Below, piece after piece: positions 27,863 through 35,929 of a DNA stretch of 64,000 nucleotides. Below the pieces are notes generated by a model. It had not been told where the DNA came from. It saw only the letters and a program-made list of their open reading frames with translations, and searched no databases. How positions within the stretch are numbered: the stretch's first letter is position 1; every line of letters begins with the position of its first letter. The stretch comes from an uncultured Clostridia bacterium (GTDB taxonomy: Bacteria; Bacillota; Clostridia; Oscillospirales; Ruminococcaceae), in contig CANQRG010000007.1 in the NCBI GenBank assembly GCA_947626165.1, positions 1-64,000 on the forward strand, written 5' to 3'. Position numbers and translations under genes: made by a program.

Positions 27863-28159
27863 TTATAAGCGGTCACATTCGGAGTGTTGATCAAAAGACT
27901 GCGTACAAACTACTCTTTTATGACAGAATGGACAGGTAGCTGGAACTACGGCGTTGTCAGAATAATGAATCCAGAAACGTTTATACCATTTCAGCTTAAA
28001 TCTTTTTCCGCATTCCGGACAGCCCCAGACAATCTTGGCTGATGTTAGAGCTGTTACTATGATAGGAACAATAATAGCTAAAAGTAAGATAATTATAGTA
28101 ATTGTAATTCCAAAACCTAATGGAATTTTAAAAGATTCATCAAACCAGTTTATTGTCAT
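27863..28159 (-). CDS. small membrane protein with zinc ribbon
   Basis: 98 aa. One strongly hydrophobic helix (about 13-38), then a zinc-ribbon built from CPECGK (about 47-52) and CPFCHK (about 80-85) on the cytoplasmic or outer side. No family recognised. It has a ribosome site (GGGGTGAT) just before the start. Isolated gene with its own terminator. Confidence 0.6.
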   Translation of the reverse strand: MTINWFDESFKIPLGFGITITIIILLLAIIVPIIVTALTSAKIVWGCPECGKRFKLKWYKRFWIHYSDNAVVPATCPFCHKRVVCTQSFDQHSECDRL

Positions 28160-28284
28160 AATATCACCCCATTTTCACTTATGTTATACTACTTGAAATT
28201 TAAAAAAGCAATGGGCAAAGTGTACAATATTATATAATAATTATTGGTGTAAATGACTTAATTTTTTTTATTTAGAAAAAGAAA

Positions 28285-28318
28285 AGAGCCGCATTTGGTT
28301 AGGATGCGACTCTTTTTC
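28285..28318 (+). terminator. terminator-like hairpin in a gene-free stretch
   Basis: AGAGCCGCAT / ATGCGACTCT (one mismatch) is followed by five T on the plus strand; the minus strand also has a T-rich tail. No gene ends here on either strand, so it may close a short RNA or act as an attenuator ahead of 28345. Confidence 0.5.
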
Positions 28319-28344
28319 CGTGTAAAAATTTTGGAGAGGATGAA

Positions 28345-28392
28345 ATGAACCGTGTGACACGGTCAAATCAAATTAACTTTTACGTTAATTAA
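28345..28392 (+). CDS. possible 15-codon leader peptide
   Basis: A strong GGAGAGGA site stands six bases before an ATG that opens a 15-residue frame, MNRVTRSNQINFYVN, ending in TAA. The start overlaps the palindrome CCGTGTGACACGG. The rest of the 28160-28640 gap holds repeated TTACAATT/AATTGTAA words, including a perfect inverted repeat at 28452-28475, and the coaX promoter. Coding status is a guess. Confidence 0.25.
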   Translation: MNRVTRSNQINFYVN

Positions 28393-28561
28393 ATTTCCTA
28401 TGATTATTATACTCTTGTAATAATGGCGTTTGCAATAACAAAGCAATTACGAATTGTAACAAAATAATTACAATTAATCCTATTGAGTAACAAAATGATG
28501 AAACAGTTTGATGTTCAAGCACTATATTTAGTGGTTGAAACAGCAGATGAAAATTTAGTAC

Positions 28562-28590
28562 TTGAAATAAAACAAAATTTAGTGTATAAT
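28562..28590 (+). promoter_or_regulatory. promoter of coaX
   Basis: TTGAAA (28562-28567), 17 bp, TATAAT (28585-28590), 50 bp before the coaX start. Confidence 0.7.
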
Positions 28591-28639
28591 CGCTTTTATG
28601 AGAATGTCTATTCTTAAATTTTACTTTTGGAGAAGAGTT

Positions 28640-29422
28640 ATGGTTTTAACTGTTGATGTTGGAAATACGAACATAGTATTGTCGGCTTATAAAAATGACA
28701 AGGTAGTATTTACGTCAAGAATTGCAACTGAAGCTTCAAAAATGGAGGATCAGTATGCGATCGACATAAAAAACATCATCAGTCTTTACAACTGTAACAG
28801 CGAGACTTTCGAGGGAGCGATAATTTCGTCTGTAGTGCCGTCGATAGTACCGGCTCTTAAATCGGCAATAAAAAAGGTGGCAAAGGTAAACGCATTTGTT
28901 GTCGGTCCGGGTATAAAGACTGGGCTTAACATCAAGCTGGGAGACCCCTCAGAGCTTGGTGCGGACCTTGTTTGCGGAGCGATAGGAGCGCTTGAAAAGT
29001 ACAGTGCGCCTTGTATCATCATTGATATGGGAACAGCTACTACCATAAGCGCTATCGACGAAGACGGAGTTTTTCTGGGCGGCTCGATTTGTCCCGGAGT
29101 GATGCTGTCTCTTGAGGTTCTGGCGAACAAGACGGCTAACCTTCCTCATATTAATCTTGACGCAGCCAGCGATATAGTTATCGGGGCAAACACAAAAGAT
29201 TCCATAACTTCGGGTGTTGTGTTAGGAGCGGCGTCTATGCTGGACGGTATGATAGACAAGTACCGCAAGATACTTGGAAACGACGCTGTTGCTGTAGTTA
29301 CGGGAGGTCTTGCAGGAGGCATAGTAAAGCATTGTACGGCAGAGAATATTGTTGTCGATGCTGATGTCGTCTCAGACGGACTTTATGCCATTTACAAGAA
29401 AAACGCAAAGGTAAAAAATTAG
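28640..29422 (+). CDS. coaX: type III pantothenate kinase
   Basis: 260 aa, normal for CoaX. First step of CoA synthesis: phosphorylates pantothenate in the cytosol, with ATP and a monovalent cation. Acetate/sugar-kinase-fold motifs are DVGNTN at the N-terminus, IDMGTATT in the middle and VVTGGLAGGIVKHC near the end. The start is ATG 28640 with GGAGAAG; a 14-residue upstream extension lacks a ribosome site. An ECF S-component follows by 68 bp. Confidence 0.94.
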   Translation: MVLTVDVGNTNIVLSAYKNDKVVFTSRIATEASKMEDQYAIDIKNIISLYNCNSETFEGAIISSVVPSIVPALKSAIKKVAKVNAFVVGPGIKTGLNIKLGDPSELGADLVCGAIGALEKYSAPCIIIDMGTATTISAIDEDGVFLGGSICPGVMLSLEVLANKTANLPHINLDAASDIVIGANTKDSITSGVVLGAASMLDGMIDKYRKILGNDAVAVVTGGLAGGIVKHCTAENIVVDADVVSDGLYAIYKKNAKVKN

Positions 29423-29490
29423 TTTCGACATTCTTAAATTTACACACTGTATCAAAACAAAGGGTTTGAACAGTAGTTAGGAGAATTTTT

Positions 29491-30078
29491 ATGTCAAACA
29501 CAACAAAGAAAATCGTAGGAGTAGGTCTGTTTACGGCTATTGTAGTTGTTCTTCAGGTGCTTGCTGTAGTTATCAGACCAATGGTAGTATTCAACATTTC
29601 GCTGGTACTTGTACCTATAGTAGTCGGTGCGGCAATGTACGGTTATAAGGCTGGAGCATGGCTTGGCTTTGTATTCGGCGTAGTTGTACTGCTAACCGAT
29701 GCATCGGCATTTCTGGCAGTAAACATACCCGGAACAATTATAACCTGTATTTTAAAAGGAGCACTTGCAGGACTTGTTTCAGGGCTTGTTTACTTAGCGT
29801 TGGAAAAGAAAAATCAAATTGCCGCAGTTTTTGTATCGGCAATTGTCTGCCCAATTGTTAACACAGGAGTTTTCCTGTTGGGATGCAGGATATTCTTTAT
29901 GGATACTATTAATACATGGTCAGCGGCAGCAGGATATGAAAGTGCCGGAGCGTATATGATTTTTGCTTTGGTCGGCGTAAACTTTTTGATTGAAATGGCG
30001 TTGAATATTGTATTAAGTCCTGTTATAGTAAAAATCATATCTATCGGCAAGGCAAAAAAAGCTGTTACAGTAAAGTAA
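29491..30078 (+). CDS. ECF transporter S component, possibly pantothenate-specific
   Basis: 195 aa, five to six hydrophobic helices with small-residue-rich packing, as in S components of energy-coupling factor transporters. It would bind a vitamin and use shared EcfA/EcfT subunits, which are not in the window. Its place directly behind coaX suggests pantothenate (PanT-like). AGGAGA ribosome site. A terminator follows. Confidence 0.78.
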   Translation: MSNTTKKIVGVGLFTAIVVVLQVLAVVIRPMVVFNISLVLVPIVVGAAMYGYKAGAWLGFVFGVVVLLTDASAFLAVNIPGTIITCILKGALAGLVSGLVYLALEKKNQIAAVFVSAIVCPIVNTGVFLLGCRIFFMDTINTWSAAAGYESAGAYMIFALVGVNFLIEMALNIVLSPVIVKIISIGKAKKAVTVK

Positions 30079-30105
30079 TTTATAACGTTAATATAACATA
30101 TGTAG

Positions 30106-30138
30106 GGCGGCAGTTTTGCCGCCTTGAATTTTTAAATC
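30106..30138 (+). terminator. terminator of coaX and the S component
   Basis: GGCGGCA / TGCCGCC with a GTTT loop, then TTGAATTTTT. Confidence 0.75.
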
Positions 30139-30163
30139 AGTAGGTTTATCGGAGAGAAATACT

Positions 30164-31099
30164 ATGGAACTATCCCTTATTCTTTTAAAACAAGTGTCTG
30201 TAATGCTTATACTTATTTGTATTGGCGCAATTTGCTTTAAAACAAAGCTTGTATCCCTTGAAGGCAATAAAAGCCTTACCAATCTTGTATTGTATATTGT
30301 AAACCCCGCTGTGATAATTGTTTCTTATCAGCAGGATTTTTCACCCCGTCTTTTTAAAGGATTGGGATATGCGCTTTTGCTTTCTGCGGTAGGACTTTTA
30401 CTGTTTATAGCTGTTTCTTATCTCCTTCTAAGAGGAAAGGATAAGGACAGTATAAGTATAGAAAGAATCAATGCTTCCTATTCAAACTGCGGTTTTATGG
30501 GTATTCCCCTTGCCCTTGCCCTTTTCGGCTCTGAGGGAGTTTTATACATAACTGCAATAAACACAGTGTTTAACATAATGGTCTGGACGCACGGGGTTTT
30601 TACTATATCGGGGGAAAAGTCGGAGGTTTCGTTTAAAAAGATAATAACAAACCCTACAATACTTGCTACAGTTTTAGGTTTTTTACTCTTTGTATTTCAA
30701 ATCAGAATACCCGGACTGCTTTTTGATACGCTTTCTTATGTGAATAACATTATAACTCCGCTGGCTATGTTTGTTGCAGGTGTTACTATAGCAAATTCAA
30801 GTCTTTTTAAGGCTTTAAGAAAACCCAGAATATATTTTGTATCCGCATTAAAACTTATTATAACTCCTGTAATTCTGATTTTGCTGTTATATTTCTTCCC
30901 CTGCCCCAATGAAACGGCAAAGATCACGACTATAGTCGGACTTTCCTGCCCGTCTGCCACGATTGGGACAATGCTTGCGATAAGATTTGATAAAAACTCG
31001 TCGTATTCGTCTCAAATGTTTGGGCTTTCAACAATACTCTCAGTAGTTACCCTGCCGATAATTGTCTATATTGCAAAGGCAGTGGGGAGTTTATTTTAA
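30164..31099 (+). CDS. AEC family carrier (auxin efflux carrier-like)
   Basis: 311 aa with about ten hydrophobic segments in two five-helix repeats. Typical of the family are the N-terminal IGAICFKTKLVS, the NPAVI break in helix 2 and the SCPSATIGTMLA segment. Bacterial members move organic acids such as malate or malonate; the substrate here is unknown. GGAGAG ribosome site. Monocistronic. Confidence 0.85.
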   Translation: MELSLILLKQVSVMLILICIGAICFKTKLVSLEGNKSLTNLVLYIVNPAVIIVSYQQDFSPRLFKGLGYALLLSAVGLLLFIAVSYLLLRGKDKDSISIERINASYSNCGFMGIPLALALFGSEGVLYITAINTVFNIMVWTHGVFTISGEKSEVSFKKIITNPTILATVLGFLLFVFQIRIPGLLFDTLSYVNNIITPLAMFVAGVTIANSSLFKALRKPRIYFVSALKLIITPVILILLLYFFPCPNETAKITTIVGLSCPSATIGTMLAIRFDKNSSYSSQMFGLSTILSVVTLPIIVYIAKAVGSLF

Positions 31100-31120
31100 T
31101 TGAACATATAGTACATATAA

Positions 31121-31154
31121 AAAGAGCATAGCCCATGTTAGGGTTATGCTCTTT
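31121..31154. terminator. bidirectional terminator between the AEC carrier and nadE
   Basis: A 14-bp near-perfect inverted repeat (AAAGAGCATAGCCC / GGGTTATGCTCTTT) with a 6-nt loop between convergent genes, with T-rich tails on both strands. Confidence 0.85.
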
Positions 31155-31158
31155 ATCG

Positions 31159-33111
31159 TTATTTGGTAAAGTATAAAAACGGCATATCGTTTTTCTTGTC
31201 CTGCTCCAGCTCGTCGATCCACAGCTTTGAAACTGCATCGCTCGGCATTCTCCAATCACCTCTCGGAGAAAGAGTAACAGTACCGATTTTCGCCCCGTCA
31301 GGCAAGCAGGAACGCTTGAACTGCTGTGAGAAAAATCTAGAATAGAATTTTTCCAACCATTTTAAAATAGTGATGTTATCATACTTTCCGTCAAAGGCGT
31401 ATTTAGCAAGCCTTAACACCTTTCTCGGCGGAAAACCCCACCTTATTGCATAGTATAAAAAGAAGTCGTGAAGCTCATACGGACCGACAATATCCTCAGT
31501 TTTCTGGGTAATGTTCTCCTTGCTTTCATCTGTCGGCAAAAGCTCGGGCGAAACAGGGGTATCAAAAATATCGTAAAGAACTTTCTTTACTGCGTCGTCT
31601 CCGCAGGTGTCGGCATAGTATTTGATTATGTGACGCACAAGCGTTTTCGGAACGGAGGCGTTTACTCCGTACATAGACATATGGTCGCCGTTATAAGTCG
31701 CCCAGCCGAGCGCAAGCTCCGACAAATCTCCTGTGCCGACAACAAAACCACCGACCTGATTTGCAATATTCATCAAAACCTGTGTTCGCTCTCTAGCCTG
31801 CCCGTTTTCAAAGACAACATCGTGGTTGCTTTGGTCGTGACCGATATCTTCAAAATGCTGAATCACTGAGCTTGTTATGTCAACCTCTCTAAATGTTACG
31901 CCTAAGGTGTTGCAGAGAATTTCAGCGTTGGAACGTGTGCGTTTAGTCGTGCCGAAGCAAGGCATTGTGACCGCAACTATATCATTTCTGCTTCGGTCGA
32001 GCAAATCAATTGCATTTACGCATACCAAAAGCGCAAGTGCGCTGTCTAGTCCTCCTGAAATACCTATAACTATAGATTTTGCGTTCGTGTGTGAAATTCT
32101 CTTTTTAAGCCCCTCCGACTGCATTCGCAGAATAAGCTCGCATCGGCTGTTTTTCTCGAACTCATCATAGGGAATAAACGGCGTCTTTGAATAAAACCTT
32201 GTAAGTGATGTGCCTTTAGGTTTCATTGAAAATTCTACGGTAACATAGCCGCTGTCGTTACTTTCGGGAAATGTCGACAGTTTTTTTCGTTCTCCCGTGA
32301 GCTTTTGCAAATCAATTTCTGAAATTGTCATTTCATTTTCAAATAATCTGCTTTCTTTTAATATCGCTCCGTTCTCGGCAATGATATTATGTCCGGAGAA
32401 AACCATATCCTGAGTGGATTCGCCTTCTCCGGCGGAACAGTATACATATCCGCAGATAAGCCTTGCCGACTGGTTTTTTACAAGCTCTCGTCTGTATTTA
32501 TCCTTTCCGATAACTTCGTCGGAGGCTGAAAGGTTGCCTATTAGCGTTGCTCCTGCTAAAGCGTGCTGATTGGAAACAGGACAGGGCGACCATAGATCCT
32601 CACAGATTTCAACTGAATAGATAAGCTCTTTCATTTCTTTTGCTTTGAACAAAATTTTAGAGCCGAAAGGATAACTTTTGCCGAACAATTCTATTTGCTC
32701 GGTATCTTTCGGCGCAGGAGAAAAATGGCGAATTTCGTAAAACTCGTTATAATTCGGCAGGGAAGTCTTTGTAACAACGCCCAGAATATCTCCGTTGTAG
32801 ATAACCACTCCACAGTTGTAAAGCTTGCCGTTATTTAAAAGCGGACAGCCTACTGTGCATATTATTTCCTTCCCTTCGGTAGACTTTACAATCCTTTCAA
32901 GACCTTCTAACGCCTTATCAATAAGCAGTCTTTGATTAAAAAGATCCTGACAGGTGTATGAGGTTATGCAAAGCTCAGGAAAAACGCAGAGCTTTACTTC
33001 CTCTCTGAATGCTTGGTTTATATGTGAAATTATACTGTTTACATTAAAGTCTACGTCGGCGACCTTGATGTTTGGAGTTATTGCCGCGACCTTTAAAAAT
33101 CCGTCTTTCAT
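31159..33111 (-). CDS. nadE: NAD+ synthase, glutamine-hydrolysing
   Basis: 650 aa. The N-terminal nitrilase-type glutaminase (about 1-270) has the lysine in KTSLPNYNEFYE and the nucleophile in VEICEDLW. The C-terminal synthetase domain has the PPi loop ISGGLDSAL and GTGDLSELALGW. It converts deamido-NAD to NAD with ATP and glutamine. The start is ATG 33111: the hairpin element with AGGAGG lies immediately upstream, and a 17-residue extension would translate through that element. Likely cotranscribed with the phosphatase gene at 33174. Confidence 0.94.
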   Translation of the reverse strand: MKDGFLKVAAITPNIKVADVDFNVNSIISHINQAFREEVKLCVFPELCITSYTCQDLFNQRLLIDKALEGLERIVKSTEGKEIICTVGCPLLNNGKLYNCGVVIYNGDILGVVTKTSLPNYNEFYEIRHFSPAPKDTEQIELFGKSYPFGSKILFKAKEMKELIYSVEICEDLWSPCPVSNQHALAGATLIGNLSASDEVIGKDKYRRELVKNQSARLICGYVYCSAGEGESTQDMVFSGHNIIAENGAILKESRLFENEMTISEIDLQKLTGERKKLSTFPESNDSGYVTVEFSMKPKGTSLTRFYSKTPFIPYDEFEKNSRCELILRMQSEGLKKRISHTNAKSIVIGISGGLDSALALLVCVNAIDLLDRSRNDIVAVTMPCFGTTKRTRSNAEILCNTLGVTFREVDITSSVIQHFEDIGHDQSNHDVVFENGQARERTQVLMNIANQVGGFVVGTGDLSELALGWATYNGDHMSMYGVNASVPKTLVRHIIKYYADTCGDDAVKKVLYDIFDTPVSPELLPTDESKENITQKTEDIVGPYELHDFFLYYAIRWGFPPRKVLRLAKYAFDGKYDNITILKWLEKFYSRFFSQQFKRSCLPDGAKIGTVTLSPRGDWRMPSDAVSKLWIDELEQDKKNDMPFLYFTK

Positions 33112-33145
33112 AAATATGGCTATGCTCCTTATGGAGCGTCCTCCT
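33109..33145 (-). promoter_or_regulatory. Shine-Dalgarno/hairpin/start element, copy 2 (nadE)
   Basis: On the minus strand AGGAGG (33140-33145) adjoins a GCTCC-ATAA-GGAGC hairpin (33122-33139). Ten bases (AGCCATATTT) then lead to the ATG. GGAG of the Shine-Dalgarno and CTCC of the hairpin can also pair. Confidence 0.7.
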
Positions 33146-33173
33146 TTCAATGTTTTATGCAAAGATTTTACTG

Positions 33174-33881
33174 TTATTTATCTTCTCCGTTAGACTCGCT
33201 TTCGATACTTTCATTGTAATAAAAACTGTTTATGTCGTCCTCGTCAAGAGGCTCGGCGTTATCGTCATTGATATAAGGGAACCTTCCCAGTATTTCAAAA
33301 GCTGATGACCTCTGCCACATTGAGGCTGTTATCATAACTTCATATCCTTCTCCGAAATCGCAGACAAGATCGTTCGGATTGTATTTAGGCAGACCGAAGC
33401 AAGATAGCAGGTTCATTATAATTCCTCCGTGAGTGATAACCGCACAGTTGGTCAATCCCTCCTGAACCATTGACGATACTATCTGCTCCATTGCGGAAAC
33501 GCACCTCTCAACGACTTCTCTCATACTTTCTCCGTTTGGGGGAGGATTGTCAAGACCGCCCTTTAAAAATTTTTTATATTCAGGAGAGTTCATAATATCC
33601 TCTGCTTTTTTATTCTCAAAATCTCCGAAGTTCATTTCGATAAGCTCCGGTATTTCTGCAATAAATGTATTAGGATATAAAATGGCAGCCGTTTCTCTGC
33701 ACCGCTTTAGAGGGCTTATAAATACTTTTTGTACAGAGCCGTAATCGTTCTCTTCTAATTTATTATAAAGCTCCTCTGCTCCTTCTGAGCAAAGCGGTAG
33801 GTCTGTTACACCGATATATTTTCCGTCAAGGTTGCCCTGAGTAATACCGTGACGTATTAATTTAAGTCTGTAACCTGTCAT
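33174..33881 (-). CDS. histidine phosphatase family protein
   Basis: 235 aa of the phosphoglycerate-mutase-like superfamily. The catalytic RHG is in KLIRHGITQGN (about 8-18), the second arginine in SPLKRCRETA and the second histidine in VITHGGIIMN. It resembles alpha-ribazole phosphatase/CobC-type and small-molecule phosphatases; the substrate is unknown. AAGGAGA ribosome site. The nadE start follows 62 bp later on the same strand. The acidic C-terminal tail (DDNAEPLDEDD...) is variable. Confidence 0.85.
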   Translation of the reverse strand: MTGYRLKLIRHGITQGNLDGKYIGVTDLPLCSEGAEELYNKLEENDYGSVQKVFISPLKRCRETAAILYPNTFIAEIPELIEMNFGDFENKKAEDIMNSPEYKKFLKGGLDNPPPNGESMREVVERCVSAMEQIVSSMVQEGLTNCAVITHGGIIMNLLSCFGLPKYNPNDLVCDFGEGYEVMITASMWQRSSAFEILGRFPYINDDNAEPLDEDDINSFYYNESIESESNGEDK

Positions 33882-34097
33882 AGAATTCTCCTTTTAAATT
33901 TTATTATTTGCCGGTGCGGCTTTACATTATGTTAAAAAAGTATTATAATATACATAAATATATAGAAATCGACACAATTCCTGCTTTTTAGAGTATTTAT
34001 AATCTTGCAAAATTTGTTACTACAAGTCATAATAGAGTCTAAAGTGCAAAACTTTAGTATTTTTAACACTACAATTTAACAGGATATGGTGAACAAA

Positions 34098-34733
34098 ATG
34101 AATAAAGATTTTCCCAGAATTTTAACTCTTCTTCGCACAGAAAAAGGATTAAGTCAGAAGCAGGTCGCAAACGATCTTAATATTTCGCAGGGATTGCTCT
34201 CTCATTATGAAAACGGAAAGCGAGAGTGCAATCTTGATTTGCTTGTGAGAATTGCAAAATACTTTGACGTTTCATGCGATTATCTTTTAGGTACGACTAG
34301 TATGCCGATATCAATTAAAAAGATCGCGAAGCCTAAACAAAAAAATAAGAGCATTTCTAAGGCTTTGAGCGAACAGCATAATAAAATAAATCACGCGCTG
34401 GAAATTTTTAATTCGGTTATAGAAAGCTACCAAAATCCAGAATTGATTCAATACTCTGACAGTATTCTTTCTCTTTCTATGTATTCATTGTTCCGGAGCG
34501 CATTTGTGGCAAATTCTAAAAATGATAAGAATAATTTTTCCGTAAACAAGGAGAGTATTTCTCCTGCGTTTGCATTGCTTTCCTCTTCATTTGAAAGAAA
34601 GCTGGAAGGAATGAAAATAAATGCTCCGAAAACTTCTTTTATGAAATTATATAATGAATTTCCACTTGAATATAAGGCTCTTAATGATATAATTGTTTTT
34701 AGTGAAGAATATATAAAAAAGCTGGACGATTAA
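34098..34733 (+). CDS. XRE-family transcriptional regulator
   Basis: 211 aa. The N-terminal helix-turn-helix (about 5-60: LTLLRTEKGLSQKQVANDLNISQGLLSHYENGKREC) is linked by a basic stretch (about 70-90) to a helical C-terminal region of unknown type. The start is ATG 34098, six bases after GGTGA. It lies 150 bp upstream of the apbE-rnf operon in the same direction and could regulate it, but no operator is evident. Confidence 0.85.
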   Translation: MNKDFPRILTLLRTEKGLSQKQVANDLNISQGLLSHYENGKRECNLDLLVRIAKYFDVSCDYLLGTTSMPISIKKIAKPKQKNKSISKALSEQHNKINHALEIFNSVIESYQNPELIQYSDSILSLSMYSLFRSAFVANSKNDKNNFSVNKESISPAFALLSSSFERKLEGMKINAPKTSFMKLYNEFPLEYKALNDIIVFSEEYIKKLDD

Positions 34734-34886
34734 AATTTCAATTTCATTTTAACATTTTTCTCATTAAAAAACAATACCATAATATATAGCTATTATTTGT
34801 AAAGGTTTTGCAGATAGAAATATTATTCTAATATTTAGTCGGTACATATTAATTACAGGGCTGGGCCCTAAAAAGGCGGAATAGTT

Positions 34887-35903
34887 TTGAAAAAGAAAAT
34901 TGCTGCTGTTTCTATCGTCATTATTTTAACGGCTGTTTTAATCTTTCTATTTTATAAGACAGCGTTTAGTAAGGAGTACAATAAAACAAAATCCTTTGCG
35001 TCTATGGATACTGCGGTGAGCGTTACGCTTTGGGGCAGACAATTTAATGATGGGATTTATAACAATATAAAACGTGAAACTGAAAACCTTGATATGCTAT
35101 TTGATCCATACAGCGAAAACGGAGAGCTGTATAGGCTCAATAAAAACAGACGGCTTGTTTGTTCGGAGCATACGAAAGATATCATTTCAAAAACTTTAGA
35201 CTTAACTAACAAATATAAGAATGTAGACATAACCGCAGGCAGACTTATATCTCTTTGGGATTTTCAGTCTGCAAATCCTAAAGTTCCGAAGAAAGAGAAA
35301 ATAGTTGAAGCACTTAAAACAATAGGCTCTGAAAATATCAATATAAACGGAAATGAGATTTCTCTTGACGGTAATACAAATATAGATTTAAGCGCAGTTG
35401 CAAAGGGTTATGCCTGCGATATATTAAAGAAAGAGCTTGAAAAATCAGAGGTAGACTGCTCTGTTGTATCATTCGGTTCGTCTACTCTTCTTTACGGCGA
35501 AAAGCCAAACGGCGAGGAATTTTCTGTTGCAGTGCGTTCACCTGAAAGCAACAGTGAGAAATACGTCGGCAAGCTTAAAACTAAAAGCTGTATTATCTCA
35601 AGCTCGGGTGGCTATGAACGGTATTTTGAGGTAAAAGAAAAAATTTATTCTCATATTCTGGACTTGAAAACAGGTTATCCTGCCGAAACAGATCTTACAT
35701 CTGTTTCTGTGATATCGCAAAACGGGCTTTTGACCGATTTTTTATCAACAGAAATATATATTGGCGGAACAGAAAAAATAGCTGAATATCTCAATCAAAA
35801 GGAATATTCGGTCATAGCATTGTCTAAGGATAACAAAGTTTATATCTCGGACAATATAAAAAACAGCTTTGAAATTACGGATAATAGGTACTCCTTTAAA
35901 TAA
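34887..35903 (+). CDS. apbE: FAD:protein FMN transferase
   Basis: 338 aa. An N-terminal signal-anchor (about 4-24, no lipobox cysteine) is followed by the ApbE domain: MDTAVSVTLWG, DLSAVAKGYA, HILDLKTGYPA, and the Mg-binding D-F-L-S-T-E segment. It attaches FMN from FAD to threonine of proteins with the (D)xxTGAT-type motif outside the cell. Both RnfD and RnfG in this operon carry that motif. Start TTG with GGCGGA upstream. First gene of the rnf operon. A small GGGC hairpin precedes it at 34857-34869; no FMN riboswitch was found. Confidence 0.9.
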   Translation: MKKKIAAVSIVIILTAVLIFLFYKTAFSKEYNKTKSFASMDTAVSVTLWGRQFNDGIYNNIKRETENLDMLFDPYSENGELYRLNKNRRLVCSEHTKDIISKTLDLTNKYKNVDITAGRLISLWDFQSANPKVPKKEKIVEALKTIGSENININGNEISLDGNTNIDLSAVAKGYACDILKKELEKSEVDCSVVSFGSSTLLYGEKPNGEEFSVAVRSPESNSEKYVGKLKTKSCIISSSGGYERYFEVKEKIYSHILDLKTGYPAETDLTSVSVISQNGLLTDFLSTEIYIGGTEKIAEYLNQKEYSVIALSKDNKVYISDNIKNSFEITDNRYSFK

Positions 35904-35929
35904 AATCTGTGTACGAAAGGGTGATACGC

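Noticed and set aside
34740-34886. FMN riboswitch before apbE
   Set aside because: The conserved AGGG...CCGGCGGT parts are absent; only a small GGGC hairpin is present.
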